From assembly GCA_963422285.2 (NCBI GenBank), contig CAXXJO010000001.1, positions 806,001 to 870,000 on the forward strand: a stretch of DNA of 64,000 bases. The letters are read 5' to 3'. Source of the stretch: VXYL01 sp963422285. GTDB lineage: Bacteria > Pseudomonadota > Gammaproteobacteria > Pseudomonadales > Azotimanducaceae. Position numbers and translations under genes: made by a program. How positions within the stretch are numbered: the first letter of the stretch is position 1; each line of letters begins with the position of its first letter. This document shows positions 8,905 through 17,368 of the stretch, one piece after another. The notes under the pieces were generated by a model. It was not told the origin of the DNA and did not search any database. It saw only the letters and a list, made by a program, of their open reading frames with translations.

Positions 8905-9830
8905 TCGAATTGGGATCCCGTGCGCGGGGCCAGCGCCAGCGTCGCCGGCGGTCCGTCCTCGATCCAGGGGTAGGCCGAATACAGGCCCATGAGGGCGCAG
9001 AAACGACTGGGGTTGCGCTCGATCATCGCTGGCGTCGTGCTGGCCCAGTACAGTTCCTGGGCCTGGACGTGGTCCCGCACATGGGGCAGCACCAGGGTGA
9101 CGCGCTCGCCTTCGGCAGTGCGCGGCACGGCCCCGTGCCACAGGCTGCCGTGCCAGACGACGACCGACCCCTTCGCCATCTCCAGCACCTTCACCTCCGG
9201 ATGGTCGTGGGCCAGAACCAGATCCGGCGGCACCGGACGACAGAACCGATGGCTGCCCGGCCATACGCAGACCGCGCCGTTCTCGCGGCTGTAGTCGGTG
9301 GCGACCCAGGTGACGTTGCAGTATTGCGCGATGCTCGGCCAAGGCGCGGGAATCTTGCCGCTGTGGTCGGCGTGGATCGCCAACGCTTTGGCGCTGGCGT
9401 CCTTGATCAGGCCCGTCGACTGGCTGAGTTTGGCGCGGTAGCCCAGCAGGTAGGCAACCAGCGCCAAGGGTGCCGGGGCCAGCAGCACTTGTTCAAAAAT
9501 GGGCGCCTGAGGCAGCAGGTGGAACAGCGTGTGGCCGAGACCGGACTCTGGGCCGAGGTTGCGCGAGCGATCGTGCTTGGCGAGACGCAGAAGGGTGTCG
9601 CGAAGCTCGTCGAAGAACTCCTCCGGCTTGGCTTTGCCTGGCGGCAGCACGGTGTAGCCGTCGGTTTCGAGGTCTGCGACATGGCCCTTCAAGTCCAAGG
9701 CGTCGAGTTCGCCTGCCAGCGCCGCCCGCGCCCCATCGCCGGTGGGCAGCGGCGCCGCCTCGTACTTGGCCATCGCCAAGGCGCGCAACTGTGCAAGATG
9801 CGCGATCAGAGACTGCGTATCCAGCGTCAT
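8901..9830 (-). CDS. PhyH-type Fe(II)/2-oxoglutarate dioxygenase
   Basis: I place the start at ATG 9830 (309 residues, MTLDTQSLIA); the longer open frame upstream shows no family-like sequence. The iron motif is His153-x-Asp155 (AIHADHSGK). A PGSHRF turn follows, and the distal histidine is His232 in WHGSLWHGAVPRTAEGERV, where the arginine for 2-oxoglutarate also lies. It resembles the gene at 3024-4013. Its stop codon overlaps the start of the glutaredoxin-DinB gene (ATGA), so the two are made together. That suggests a redox or thiol link between the oxygenase reaction and its partner. Confidence 0.85.
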   Translation of the reverse strand: MTLDTQSLIAHLAQLRALAMAKYEAAPLPTGDGARAALAGELDALDLKGHVADLETDGYTVLPPGKAKPEEFFDELRDTLLRLAKHDRSRNLGPESGLGHTLFHLLPQAPIFEQVLLAPAPLALVAYLLGYRAKLSQSTGLIKDASAKALAIHADHSGKIPAPWPSIAQYCNVTWVATDYSRENGAVCVWPGSHRFCRPVPPDLVLAHDHPEVKVLEMAKGSVVVWHGSLWHGAVPRTAEGERVTLVLPHVRDHVQAQELYWASTTPAMIERNPSRFCALMGLYSAYPWIEDGPPATLALAPRTGSQFE

Positions 9831-10196
9831 GCCGCCTACTTTAGCATCGTGAGCCAGTTCCTGCTGCCCCCTGATGGACAGCCGAGACGGTGCCGACAGA
9901 GGGGTTCGTGGCCATCGCCGAGACGGATCGATGAACTTGCCGAAGGCCATATCCCTGGACGCGGCTCTCGCGTTGAGCGTTTGACGCAGGGAAAGCGTGG
10001 GCGGCGTACTTGCGGTTTTGAAGGTATCGGCCGACCCCCAAGGGTAATTGCTTTTGAAAATACGGCTTCTGCGTCGGTTCCCGACTCTGGGACACGGGAT
10101 GCCGAGACAGGCCGCGTTCTCGAACCTGTTTCGGGAGCCGAGCTTCGGATGTTTCGCATGACACGAAAGGATTTCAGTTCGGCTAGAATGCCCTTC
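9831..10196. other. Divergent intergenic region
   Basis: This stretch separates the PhyH gene (minus) from the Rieske oxygenase (plus) and must hold promoters for both. I see no gene. An imperfect inverted repeat GAGACAGG ... CCTGTTTC near 10102-10133 could be an operator, but nothing confirms it. Confidence 0.4.
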
Positions 10197-10224
10197 TTTC
10201 AGGAGAACACTTTCAGGAGAACAC
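10197..10224 (+). promoter_or_regulatory. Tandemly duplicated ribosome-binding site
   Basis: The 14-base unit TTTCAGGAGAACAC occurs twice head to tail (10197-10210 and 10211-10224), giving two AGGAG Shine-Dalgarno sequences. The second lies eight bases before the ATG at 10228 and is the one correctly spaced. The first may be a stand-by site or a recent slippage product. Confidence 0.75.
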
Positions 10225-10227
10225 CCC

Positions 10228-11421
10228 ATGCGAACGGAAGAACGCCTGCGATTGCTTGCGATTCTGAAGGATGGGTTCGAGAACAGCGGCGCGATCCACT
10301 GCGAAGATATCGTACGCAGTCCGCTGGCGGATTTCACCTGCCCCGACTTGCTTGCCGAGGAACGGCGCGTCTTCTTCCGCGAAACGCCGCTGTTCATGGG
10401 GCTGTCCGCGGATGTCCCGGCACCCGGCTGCTATTGGGCGGACAGCCAGACCGGACTGCCGATCCTGATGACCCGGGACGACGCTGGCCGTTTCCGCTCC
10501 TTCGCCAACACCTGCCGGCACCGTGGCACCCAAGTCGTGCCCGACGGGCGCGGGCAGCGCACTCGCTTCAGCTGCCCGTTCCACGCCTGGACCTACGGCA
10601 TCGGTGGCGATCTGATCGCCGTCAATCGGCAGCAGAGGTTCGGCGACATCGACAAGAGCCGCCATGGCCTGATCGAACTGCCGGCGGCGGAGCGGCACGG
10701 CATGCTGTGGGTGCAGCCGACTCCCGGCGACGAGATCGACGTGGATGGGGCCTTGGGCGGCCTTGAGGACGACATCGCCCATTGGGATCTGCCGGCGCAC
10801 AGCTACGCCGCCTCCCAAGTGCTGCCTGCCGATGTCAACTGGAAGCTCGCCATCGACACCTTCGGCGAGAACTACCACTTCGACGTGCTGCACCGGGAGA
10901 CCTTGGCCAACGACATCCGCGGCAACCTGCAAACCCACGACGTGTTCGGTCTCAACTACCGCATGGTGTTCGCCTTCATCCGTCCGTTCCAGGAGATCGG
11001 CGCGACGGTGCCGGATGTGCGCCAGTGGCCATTCCGGCGGATGACGCTGTCGGTCTACTTCATCTATCCGAACACCATCTTCCTGGTGGATCCCTTCGCC
11101 GTGGACGTGCTGCGCATCTTCCCGGACGGCAACGACCCCGGCAAATCCCTCACCGCGCACAGCTACTACGTACTGCCGGAGATGAAGGCGCACTTCGAGG
11201 ATCCGGAACATCCGGAACGGAACTACGAAGAACGCTTCGACGGCTTCAACCACGTCGTCCTGAACGAGGACTACGCGATGGCGGAATCCACCCAGCGTTG
11301 CGCAGAAGCCGGCATCCAGAGTCACGTGCTGTTCGGGCGCAACGAACCGGCGCTGCGCCACTACCACAACGCGCACCGCCGGGGCTTGGCTCGGCCGCCG
11401 CTAGAGGCCGAGTCGGCGTGA
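10228..11421 (+). CDS. Rieske non-heme iron oxygenase, alpha subunit-like
   Basis: This 397-residue protein has the plan of aromatic-ring hydroxylating dioxygenase large subunits. A Rieske [2Fe-2S] centre is formed by Cys96, His98, Cys116 and His119 (CRHRG ... CPFHAW). The C-terminal catalytic domain has the mononuclear iron motif ENYHFDVLH at about 213-221, with a later aspartate expected. Such enzymes oxygenate aromatic rings, betaines or sterols using electrons from a reductase. No ferredoxin, reductase or beta subunit is adjacent, so partners must be elsewhere. The start is fixed by the duplicated AGGAG just upstream. Confidence 0.9.
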   Translation: MRTEERLRLLAILKDGFENSGAIHCEDIVRSPLADFTCPDLLAEERRVFFRETPLFMGLSADVPAPGCYWADSQTGLPILMTRDDAGRFRSFANTCRHRGTQVVPDGRGQRTRFSCPFHAWTYGIGGDLIAVNRQQRFGDIDKSRHGLIELPAAERHGMLWVQPTPGDEIDVDGALGGLEDDIAHWDLPAHSYAASQVLPADVNWKLAIDTFGENYHFDVLHRETLANDIRGNLQTHDVFGLNYRMVFAFIRPFQEIGATVPDVRQWPFRRMTLSVYFIYPNTIFLVDPFAVDVLRIFPDGNDPGKSLTAHSYYVLPEMKAHFEDPEHPERNYEERFDGFNHVVLNEDYAMAESTQRCAEAGIQSHVLFGRNEPALRHYHNAHRRGLARPPLEAESA

Positions 11422-11483
11422 GTTTGTGACGCAAAAGAGCGGCACGGCCGGACATGGTCCGCGCGTGTCTTGGCCCAGGAAGG

Positions 11484-12113
11484 TCACACGCGCCGTAGCG
11501 CCTCGTCCATGGGCGTCTTGCCATCAAGCAGGCTGAAGGACTTGCGGATGGTGTTCGGCAGATACAAACAGGCCGCCAGCGCTTGGGCAAGATTCTCCCG
11601 CGAAGTTCGCCCGCTGCCGAGGAGTTCCGTGCTTACGGCGACCGTTCCGTTGCCTGCCTCGTCGGTCAGTCTGCCAGGGCAGATGATAGTGTAGTCGAGG
11701 TCGGTCTCGCGCAAGTGGTTGTCCGCATGGGCCTTGGCCTTGTGGTAGTGGGCGATGGGCGAGGTGCTGCGGACGTCATTGTTGATCGAACTGAGCATGA
11801 CGTAGCGCTTCGCGCCATGCATCTGCGCAGCGACCATGGAGCGGATGGCGCCGAGGTGGTCCACCAGCACGGTCTTGTCCTTGCCGGTGTGCCCACCCGA
11901 ACCGGCGGCGAAGATCACCCCGTCCATGCCCGCCACGGCATGGTCGATGGGATATTCGATGTCGCCAAGCACAGTCGGCACTCCCAAGGCGTCGAACGTC
12001 GCCCGATGGGCGGGATCGCGAATCATCGCAACCGGATCGTGGGGTCCCTGCGCCAGCCGGCGCACCACGCGGGTTCCGGTGTTGCCATTCGCACCGATAA
12101 CGAGCACTTTCAT
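11484..12113 (-). CDS. NAD(P)-binding NmrA/SDR-like protein
   Basis: The ATG at 12113 follows a GGAGG site about seven bases upstream and begins MKVLVIGANGNTGTRVVRRL, the glycine-rich nucleotide-binding loop of atypical short-chain dehydrogenases. The 209-residue protein has KRYVMLSSIN in the place of the catalytic serine strand and a YHKAKAHAD motif matching the YxxxK pair. It belongs with NAD(P)H-binding NmrA-like or YwnB/BVR-B-like reductases. Substrate unknown. It converges on the Rieske gene. Confidence 0.8.
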   Translation of the reverse strand: MKVLVIGANGNTGTRVVRRLAQGPHDPVAMIRDPAHRATFDALGVPTVLGDIEYPIDHAVAGMDGVIFAAGSGGHTGKDKTVLVDHLGAIRSMVAAQMHGAKRYVMLSSINNDVRSTSPIAHYHKAKAHADNHLRETDLDYTIICPGRLTDEAGNGTVAVSTELLGSGRTSRENLAQALAACLYLPNTIRKSFSLLDGKTPMDEALRRV

Positions 12114-12379
12114 GTTCTGCCTCCGAGTCTGCGTCTTGTCCGGCAACGCTGCCAGGATGTCACGGTACTGAGCTTAGCTGTTGTTCTGGGAGCAGCACAG
12201 AGCGATGCAGAGGGCTTCTTGGTTGCGGCCTGCTGGAACACGCACAGTGGCGATTGACGAGAACAGCCTTGTTCTGCGGGAGGGCGCTCCCCTAGTACGC
12301 GGCGCCACGGGTTGTGTTATTGCCCTTCGTGTGGATGGTGGTGCGCCGCTTCTCCGTTGGCCTGCCTGCTCGGATGGGT

Positions 12380-13015
12380 CTATATGGACTTCTTGTCCAG
12401 TGGATCGATTCTCCAAGCAGGGGAGTTGCTCTCGTCTCGAACGGCAGGCATGAGGCCCCGCCAGGCGCACAGGATCAGGAGCTTCAGGTCCAGCAACGGG
12501 TTCATATTGGCGATGTAGAGATTGTCGTACCGGAGCTTGATACGCGGATGCGCATGGTAGCCACCATGTGCCTGGGCCAGCCCGGCGATGCCGGGGCGGA
12601 CGCGCAGACGCTGCACGAATTGCGGCACTTCGGCGCATATTTCGGCGATCAGTTCCGGCCGTTCCGGACGCGGCCCCACCAAACTCATTTCGCCCTTGAA
12701 GATGTTGATGCACTGAGGAAGCTCGTCGAGATGAAGGCGGCGCAGCAGCTTGCCCACCTTGGTTGTTCGCGGATCCTTCGGGCTTGCCCAGATAGGCCCT
12801 GTCGCCGTCTCGGCATCTGCAACCATGGTGCGGAACTTCACTAACTCGAAGATCTCCCCGTCGCGGCCCACCCGCCGCTGACGGTAGAAGACGGGACCGC
12901 GATCCCCGATCCAGATCGCCAACGCGACGCTGCCCCCCAACACCAGCCACACGGGCAACAGCAACAGGCCAGCGACTGTGACCAGAGCGAGGTCAAAAGG
13001 GCGCTTATACGACAA
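12380..13015 (-). CDS. Bacterial sugar transferase (undecaprenyl-phosphate glycosylphosphotransferase type)
   Basis: The protein of about 211 residues matches the WcaJ/PglC-type sugar transferase family, which moves a sugar phosphate onto the lipid carrier to start exopolysaccharide or O-antigen synthesis. Seen: YKRPFDLAL near the N-terminus, one membrane helix (VTVAGLLLLPVWLVLGGSVA), FELVKFRTM, the LRRLHLDELPQ block and MSLVGPRPE. No ATG is suitably placed, so I suggest a TTG start at 13015; the frame runs further upstream through the tRNA region without protein-like sequence. A 16-G tract lies about 150 bases upstream. No other polysaccharide genes are nearby. Confidence 0.8.
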   Translation of the reverse strand: MSYKRPFDLALVTVAGLLLLPVWLVLGGSVALAIWIGDRGPVFYRQRRVGRDGEIFELVKFRTMVADAETATGPIWASPKDPRTTKVGKLLRRLHLDELPQCINIFKGEMSLVGPRPERPELIAEICAEVPQFVQRLRVRPGIAGLAQAHGGYHAHPRIKLRYDNLYIANMNPLLDLKLLILCAWRGLMPAVRDESNSPAWRIDPLDKKSI

Positions 13016-13377
13016 TGGACATCCAGTGTAGGAAGGTTTACATGCGAGCGTCGCAATATCGAGCAAAGGTGGTTTGTTTGGCTCTGGGCGCAAGTATTGA
13101 CTAGCTAGCCGCAGGGCGCAACCTGGGCGAAGACGATAGTGTACGGCTTCTCGGCAAGACCGGGGGGGGGGGGGGGGCTGCGTCCATCGCCAAGCCATGC
13201 AGCTTTCGAACGACGGGGCAACAGCCTCCTGACGATCGATGCTATGAACGGTATCGTTGGGCACTGGTTGGACAGTCCGCTCGGAAGCATCGTCGCACGG
13301 CGCGATCATGAGGGATGTCCATTCCAGTGTCCTAGAGTCAAGGGCACCCGGCGCCAACCGAGGCCCCTGCCGAACGA
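13016..13377. other. Intergenic region with homopolymer G16 tract
   Basis: There is no gene here. The region is the presumed leader of the sugar transferase and contains a run of sixteen G on the plus strand (13162-13177). Tracts of this kind can vary in length by slipped-strand mispairing, or may be an assembly artefact. Confidence 0.6.
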
Positions 13378-13453
13378 TGGCTCCGCCTGCTGGGCTCGAA
13401 CCAGCGACCCGCTGATTAACAGTCAGCTGCTCTACCAACTGAGCTAAGGCGGA
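13378..13453 (-). tRNA. tRNA-Asn (anticodon GUU)
   Basis: The minus strand reads a full cloverleaf of 76 bases: acceptor TCCGCCT pairing with AGGCGGA, D-arm TAGCTCAGTTGGTAGAGCA, anticodon arm CTGACTGTTAATCAG with GTT at the anticodon, T-arm containing GGTTCGAGCCC, and an encoded 3' CCA. Confidence 0.95.
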
Positions 13454-13549
13454 AAGGCCTGCCAGTCTATCCATAATCGACTTTTATGCAAGCCCTCGCA
13501 GCTCCGACGTACGCTTTCCGTTCTGAGCCGTCCGCCAGGATGACAGGGA

Positions 13550-13700
13550 ATGGATGAAGCGCTACGCGCCGTCGCCGCTGGGGCGGCGGTCTACGGCTGG
13601 ATGCCGGTGCTGGAAGCGCTGCCGGCCGCCGGTGCCGATCCCCAGGCGCGGGACGAGCGCGGACAGACGCCTCGGTATCTGGCCCTCGCTGCCGGCTATT
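13550..13700 (+). pseudogene. Possible ankyrin-repeat remnant
   Basis: In one plus-strand frame a single ankyrin-like stretch is readable (GADPQARDERGQTPRYLALA), preceded by an alanine-rich helix. No second repeat follows; the frame then runs antisense over the lipoprotein gene. This could be a leftover of a repeat protein or coincidence. Confidence 0.25.
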
Positions 13701-13738
13701 CGCGCCGCAACGCGGGTTTGCCACGGAACGCCTCGACG

Positions 13739-14368
13739 TCAGCCGAACCACCACCAGCGGCGCTTGAGCTTGCAGTTCGCCAGTTGGCCGGAATACTGGC
13801 TGCTGCGGGCGGCGACGCGCCCGGCGGCACCTTTCAGCCAAGCGTTGTTCCTCCAAGTGCCGCGCTGGTAGCCGCCGATGCCGGAGTAGTAGGCCAAGTA
13901 GAGGCTGCGGGCGTCGTTGGCGGAAATTCCCGCAGTCCGATGGGCACGGTTCAGGTACCAGCCGACGAAGTCCACGGCGTCGCCGAAGTCGTCCCGTTCC
14001 GCGCCACGATTGCGGGTGTCCCGCAGGTAGTCCTTCCACGCCGCGTCCGTAGCCTGGGCGAAACCGTAGGCCGACGACTCCCGCTTCCAGGGGATGACTC
14101 CCATCAGCTTGGTTCGTGGCGGCTTGGCGTTGGCGACGTAGCTGGACTCCTTGTGCATCACCGCCATCATCACCGGCATCGGAATGTCCCACCGCCGCTG
14201 CGCCTTCTTTGCCTCCCGGTGCCACTTCGTGCGCTCCTTGAAGATGGCGCAGAGATTGTCGGGATTGGCCGGCGGCGCCGACAGGCAGCCGGCCAGCAGC
14301 ATCGCTGCCAGCACGGCCACGCCGAGCCGCCTGCCGCAGATATTAGGGTTGGCGTTGAACTGTCGCAT
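13739..14368 (-). CDS. SLT-domain lipoprotein (lytic transglycosylase-like)
   Basis: The 209-residue protein starts with a lipoprotein signal (VAVLAAMLLAGC, lipid-attached Cys28). Its domain resembles soluble lytic transglycosylases. MHKESSY carries the candidate catalytic Glu74, followed by SAYGFAQATDAAWKDY and LAYYSGIGGYQRGTW, which match the second and third SLT motifs. It would cleave peptidoglycan glycan strands from the inner face of the outer membrane. It is downstream of ligA on the same strand with almost no gap, so it may share that transcript. Confidence 0.85.
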   Translation of the reverse strand: MRQFNANPNICGRRLGVAVLAAMLLAGCLSAPPANPDNLCAIFKERTKWHREAKKAQRRWDIPMPVMMAVMHKESSYVANAKPPRTKLMGVIPWKRESSAYGFAQATDAAWKDYLRDTRNRGAERDDFGDAVDFVGWYLNRAHRTAGISANDARSLYLAYYSGIGGYQRGTWRNNAWLKGAAGRVAARSSQYSGQLANCKLKRRWWWFG

Positions 14369-14374
14369 TGCCTA

Positions 14375-16435
14375 CTACTCCTCGAAGTTTCCATGCACTT
14401 CGCAGCTATTGAGAAACTCTATGAACGCCGCCTCGTCCATCACTGGAATCGAAAGCTCTTCCGCCTTGTCCAGCTTGCTGCCGGCCCCGGGCCCGGCGAC
14501 CACTTGGGTCGTCTTCTTGGATACCGAAGCGGCAACCTTCGCGCCCAAGTCCACCAGCGCCGCCTTGGCATCGGTGCGGGTCATGGCTTCCAGGGTGCCG
14601 GTGAGCACCCAAGTCTGCCCGGCTAGCGGCGGCATGCCCTCCTGACCCGTCGCCGCGCCATTGGGACGCTTCGGCACCTCCCAGGCGATGCCGATCTCCC
14701 GATGCAGCTTCTCGGCCAAGCTGCGGTTGGCGTCGGCGGCGAAGAACGAGACCACCCTGGCGGCGACGATGGGGCCGACATCCTCCACGTCCTGCAAGGA
14801 TTCCATATCCGCCGCCAGCAGCGCGTCCAGGGTGCGGTAGCGCATCGCCAGGGCCGCGGCGGTGCTCTCGCCTACCTCGCGGATGCCGAGCGCGTAGATG
14901 AAGCGGGCGAAGGTGGTGCGCTTGCTGGCCTCCAGGGCGGCGAGCAGGTTGTCGGCGGACTTCTCGCCCATGCGCTCGAGATCGGCGACCTGCTCCTTGG
15001 CCAGCGCGAATAGGTCGGCAGGGTCGCTGACCAGCTCCTTCGCCAGCAGCTGATCCACCAGCTTGTCGCCCAGGCCCTCGATGTCCAGGGCGAGACGGGA
15101 GGCGAAATGGCGCAGGCGTTCCTTGCGCTGCGCCTGGCATTCGAGGCCGCCGCTGCAACGCGCCACCACCTCGCCTTCTGGACGCGCGATGGGCGAACCG
15201 CAGACGGGACATTCCGAGGGCATCTCCACCGCCCTGGCATCCGCCGGGCGCTTGGCCTCGATCACCTTCATCACCTGCGGGATGACGTCGCCGGCGCGAT
15301 GGATCAGGACGGTGTCGCCGATGCGCAGGTCCAGCCGCGCCACCTCGTCCATGTTGTGCAGGGTGGCGTTGGAGACGGTGACGCCGCCGACGAACACCGG
15401 CTCGAGCTTGGCGACCGGGGTGATGGCACCAGTGCGACCCACCTGGAAGTCCACGTCCTCAAGGGTGGTGCTGGCTTCTTCGGCGGGATACTTGTAGGCG
15501 ACGGCCCAGCGCGGCTTGCGCGTCACTTGGCCGAGCTTGTCGCGCAAGGCGAAGCTATCCACCTTCACCACCGCGCCATCGATAGCGTAGCCGAGTACGT
15601 CCCGCACCTCCAGCAGATGCTCGATGTAGCGCGCGCACGCGACAAGATCCGGCAGCAGTTCGCCGCGAGGGTTGACGCGCAGGCCCCAAGCGCGGAAGGC
15701 GTCGAGCACCTCGGAGTGGCATCGCGGCTGCCAGTGGAGGTTGTCGCCGGTGCTGTAGCAGAACATGGACAGCGGACGCGCCGCGGTCACGTTCGGGTCC
15801 AGCTGGCGCAGGCTGCCGGCGGCGCCGTTGCGCGGATTGACGATCAACCGCTCGCCGGTTTCCGCGGCGCGCTTGTTGAAGGCGAGGAAGCCGTCGATGG
15901 GCATGTACACCTCGCCGCGCACTTCAAGGGTCTTGGGCGCGTCGTTGCCGGCGAGCTTCAGCGGGATGGCGCGGATGGTGCGCACGTTGGCCGTAATGTC
16001 CTCGCCGGTCTCGCCGTTGCCGCGCGTGGCGCCGCGTACCAGCACGCCATCCTGGTACAGCAGGCTAACCGCTACGCCGTCGATCTTCGGTTCGCAGAAA
16101 TAGGCAAGCGGGTCGTCGTCGAGCAGGCGGCGGCAGCGCTCCTCCCAGGCGTTGAGCTCGGCAACGCTGGCGCACTTGTCCAAGGACAGCATCGGCGTCG
16201 CGTGGCGTACTTCCTCGAATTTAGACGATGGCGCGGCACCGACTCGCTGGGTGGGCGAATCGGGGGTGGCGAGATGAGGATGTTGGGCTTCCAGGGCGAG
16301 CAGGCGATCGAACAGCGCGTCGTACTCGGCGTCGGATATCTCCGGATCGTCGAGAACATGGTAGCGGTGCAAGTGGCAGTCGAGGTGCCGGCGGAGCTCC
16401 GCCACCTCCTGCCGGGCATTGGCCGGGAACGCCAT
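14375..16435 (-). CDS. ligA: NAD+-dependent DNA ligase LigA
   Basis: At 686 residues the protein is full length. The adenylated lysine is in CEPKIDG (Lys117). The OB-fold follows, then a four-cysteine zinc finger (CPVC ... CSGGLEC), helix-hairpin-helix repeats (LEMRMGEKSADNLL-like and VEDVGPIVA) and a C-terminal BRCT domain (LAGQTWVLTGTLEAMTRTD). The enzyme seals nicks in replication and repair using NAD+. It is the last part of the smc-zipA-ligA cluster, a known gammaproteobacterial order, and starts one base after the zipA stop. Confidence 0.97.
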   Translation of the reverse strand: MAFPANARQEVAELRRHLDCHLHRYHVLDDPEISDAEYDALFDRLLALEAQHPHLATPDSPTQRVGAAPSSKFEEVRHATPMLSLDKCASVAELNAWEERCRRLLDDDPLAYFCEPKIDGVAVSLLYQDGVLVRGATRGNGETGEDITANVRTIRAIPLKLAGNDAPKTLEVRGEVYMPIDGFLAFNKRAAETGERLIVNPRNGAAGSLRQLDPNVTAARPLSMFCYSTGDNLHWQPRCHSEVLDAFRAWGLRVNPRGELLPDLVACARYIEHLLEVRDVLGYAIDGAVVKVDSFALRDKLGQVTRKPRWAVAYKYPAEEASTTLEDVDFQVGRTGAITPVAKLEPVFVGGVTVSNATLHNMDEVARLDLRIGDTVLIHRAGDVIPQVMKVIEAKRPADARAVEMPSECPVCGSPIARPEGEVVARCSGGLECQAQRKERLRHFASRLALDIEGLGDKLVDQLLAKELVSDPADLFALAKEQVADLERMGEKSADNLLAALEASKRTTFARFIYALGIREVGESTAAALAMRYRTLDALLAADMESLQDVEDVGPIVAARVVSFFAADANRSLAEKLHREIGIAWEVPKRPNGAATGQEGMPPLAGQTWVLTGTLEAMTRTDAKAALVDLGAKVAASVSKKTTQVVAGPGAGSKLDKAEELSIPVMDEAAFIEFLNSCEVHGNFEE

Positions 16436-16436
16436 G

Positions 16437-17336
16437 TCACGCTCTCTTCGCCGTCCGCTTGAAATCGCGGATGCGCTGTCGGCAGTACTCGATGGTCTGC
16501 CGGCTCATGTCGCTCATGTGCTCGTCCTTCAACTCGCCATCCAAGGAGATGGCGAGTTCCTGCGCGACATGCAGCATGTCCTCGAATGCCGCGATGGCAT
16601 TGTTGAGCGACGATAAGCGCAGCAGCAGCACGACCCGTGGCGTCGCCAGGATACCCATGTCGGACAGGTCGAAGGTACCCGGCTCGACGCCGTTGGCGAC
16701 GGTGAAGAGTTCTCTGCCGGTGTTCGGGTCCGGCTTGCGGAAGACGTTGCCGCCGTAGTGCAGATCATTGTCGGTGAAGACGCGCAACAGGCCCTGGCCG
16801 TCGAGTCCTTCGCGAGATCGGGCGAGCACCCAGATGACGACGAGGTCGTCCAAACCAGAGGGTGCTGGCCGAGGCAGCTGGGCCGTGCGGTCCTTGCGCG
16901 GCACAGTGGGCTCGGTGCGCTTGCCGGGTATGACGATCCGCCGCCCTTGACGCTCCTGCGCCGGCGGCTCGACCAAGGCGGCCTCCGCATCGTCCCAGCG
17001 TTCGGGTGACGGCGAGGTCTCCTCGCCTCCCCAAGCCGTCGCCCCCCCCACGCCGAGAGCGGCGGGCGAAGTGGCCCAGGCGTCCGTCGTCGTTGGTTCG
17101 TCGCGCTGCTCCCTGAAGGATTCGTTCTCTCCCCGATCCGGGCCTTCCATGAGCATTGGCGACAATCCCGCGAACTCGACCTGGGGCTGCTCGGCGCCTT
17201 CAACAGGGGCGTCGGCCGCCTCCTGCGGCTGGCGGCGAGACTTCCATGCCAGCCAGAAGCCATGCAGGAGGACGAGACCGATCAACAGCCCGCCGCCCCA
17301 CAGGATGTAGTGCTTGATGTCCTCGATAAAGTCCAT
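16437..17336 (-). CDS. zipA: Cell division protein ZipA
   Basis: This 299-residue protein has an N-terminal membrane anchor (ILWGGGLLIGLVLLHGFWLA at about 12-31), a long low-complexity linker rich in proline, alanine and charged residues, and a C-terminal FtsZ-binding domain (from about 165) with DLVVIWVLARSREGLDGQGL and GGNVFRKPDPNTGRELFTVA. ZipA tethers FtsZ to the inner membrane. Its place between smc and ligA supports the call independently of the poorly conserved sequence. Confidence 0.93.
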   Translation of the reverse strand: MDFIEDIKHYILWGGGLLIGLVLLHGFWLAWKSRRQPQEAADAPVEGAEQPQVEFAGLSPMLMEGPDRGENESFREQRDEPTTTDAWATSPAALGVGGATAWGGEETSPSPERWDDAEAALVEPPAQERQGRRIVIPGKRTEPTVPRKDRTAQLPRPAPSGLDDLVVIWVLARSREGLDGQGLLRVFTDNDLHYGGNVFRKPDPNTGRELFTVANGVEPGTFDLSDMGILATPRVVLLLRLSSLNNAIAAFEDMLHVAQELAISLDGELKDEHMSDMSRQTIEYCRQRIRDFKRTAKRA

Positions 17337-17368
17337 TGCAAGGGTCCCTCCTCACGAAAACCCGATCT

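Noticed and set aside
10050..10180. Possible seventh MITE copy before the Rieske gene
   Set aside because: It contains short similar words (GACACGGGATGCC, TTTCGCATGACACG) but neither terminal inverted repeat nor the conserved interior order.
8166..10766. 866-codon plus-strand open frame
   Set aside because: It runs antisense to the Grx-DinB and PhyH genes and into the Rieske gene, is rich in Arg/Pro/Ala, and has no motifs; an artefact of high GC.
12174..12950. Long minus-strand frame overlapping the sugar transferase
   Set aside because: It lies in another frame over a clearly coding gene and has no family-like sequence; it is a high-GC shadow.
13016..13474. N-terminal extension of the sugar transferase up to the tRNA
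   Set aside because: The open frame crosses the tRNA-Asn gene and the G16 tract and has no membrane or transferase features, so the shorter TTG-started gene is preferred.
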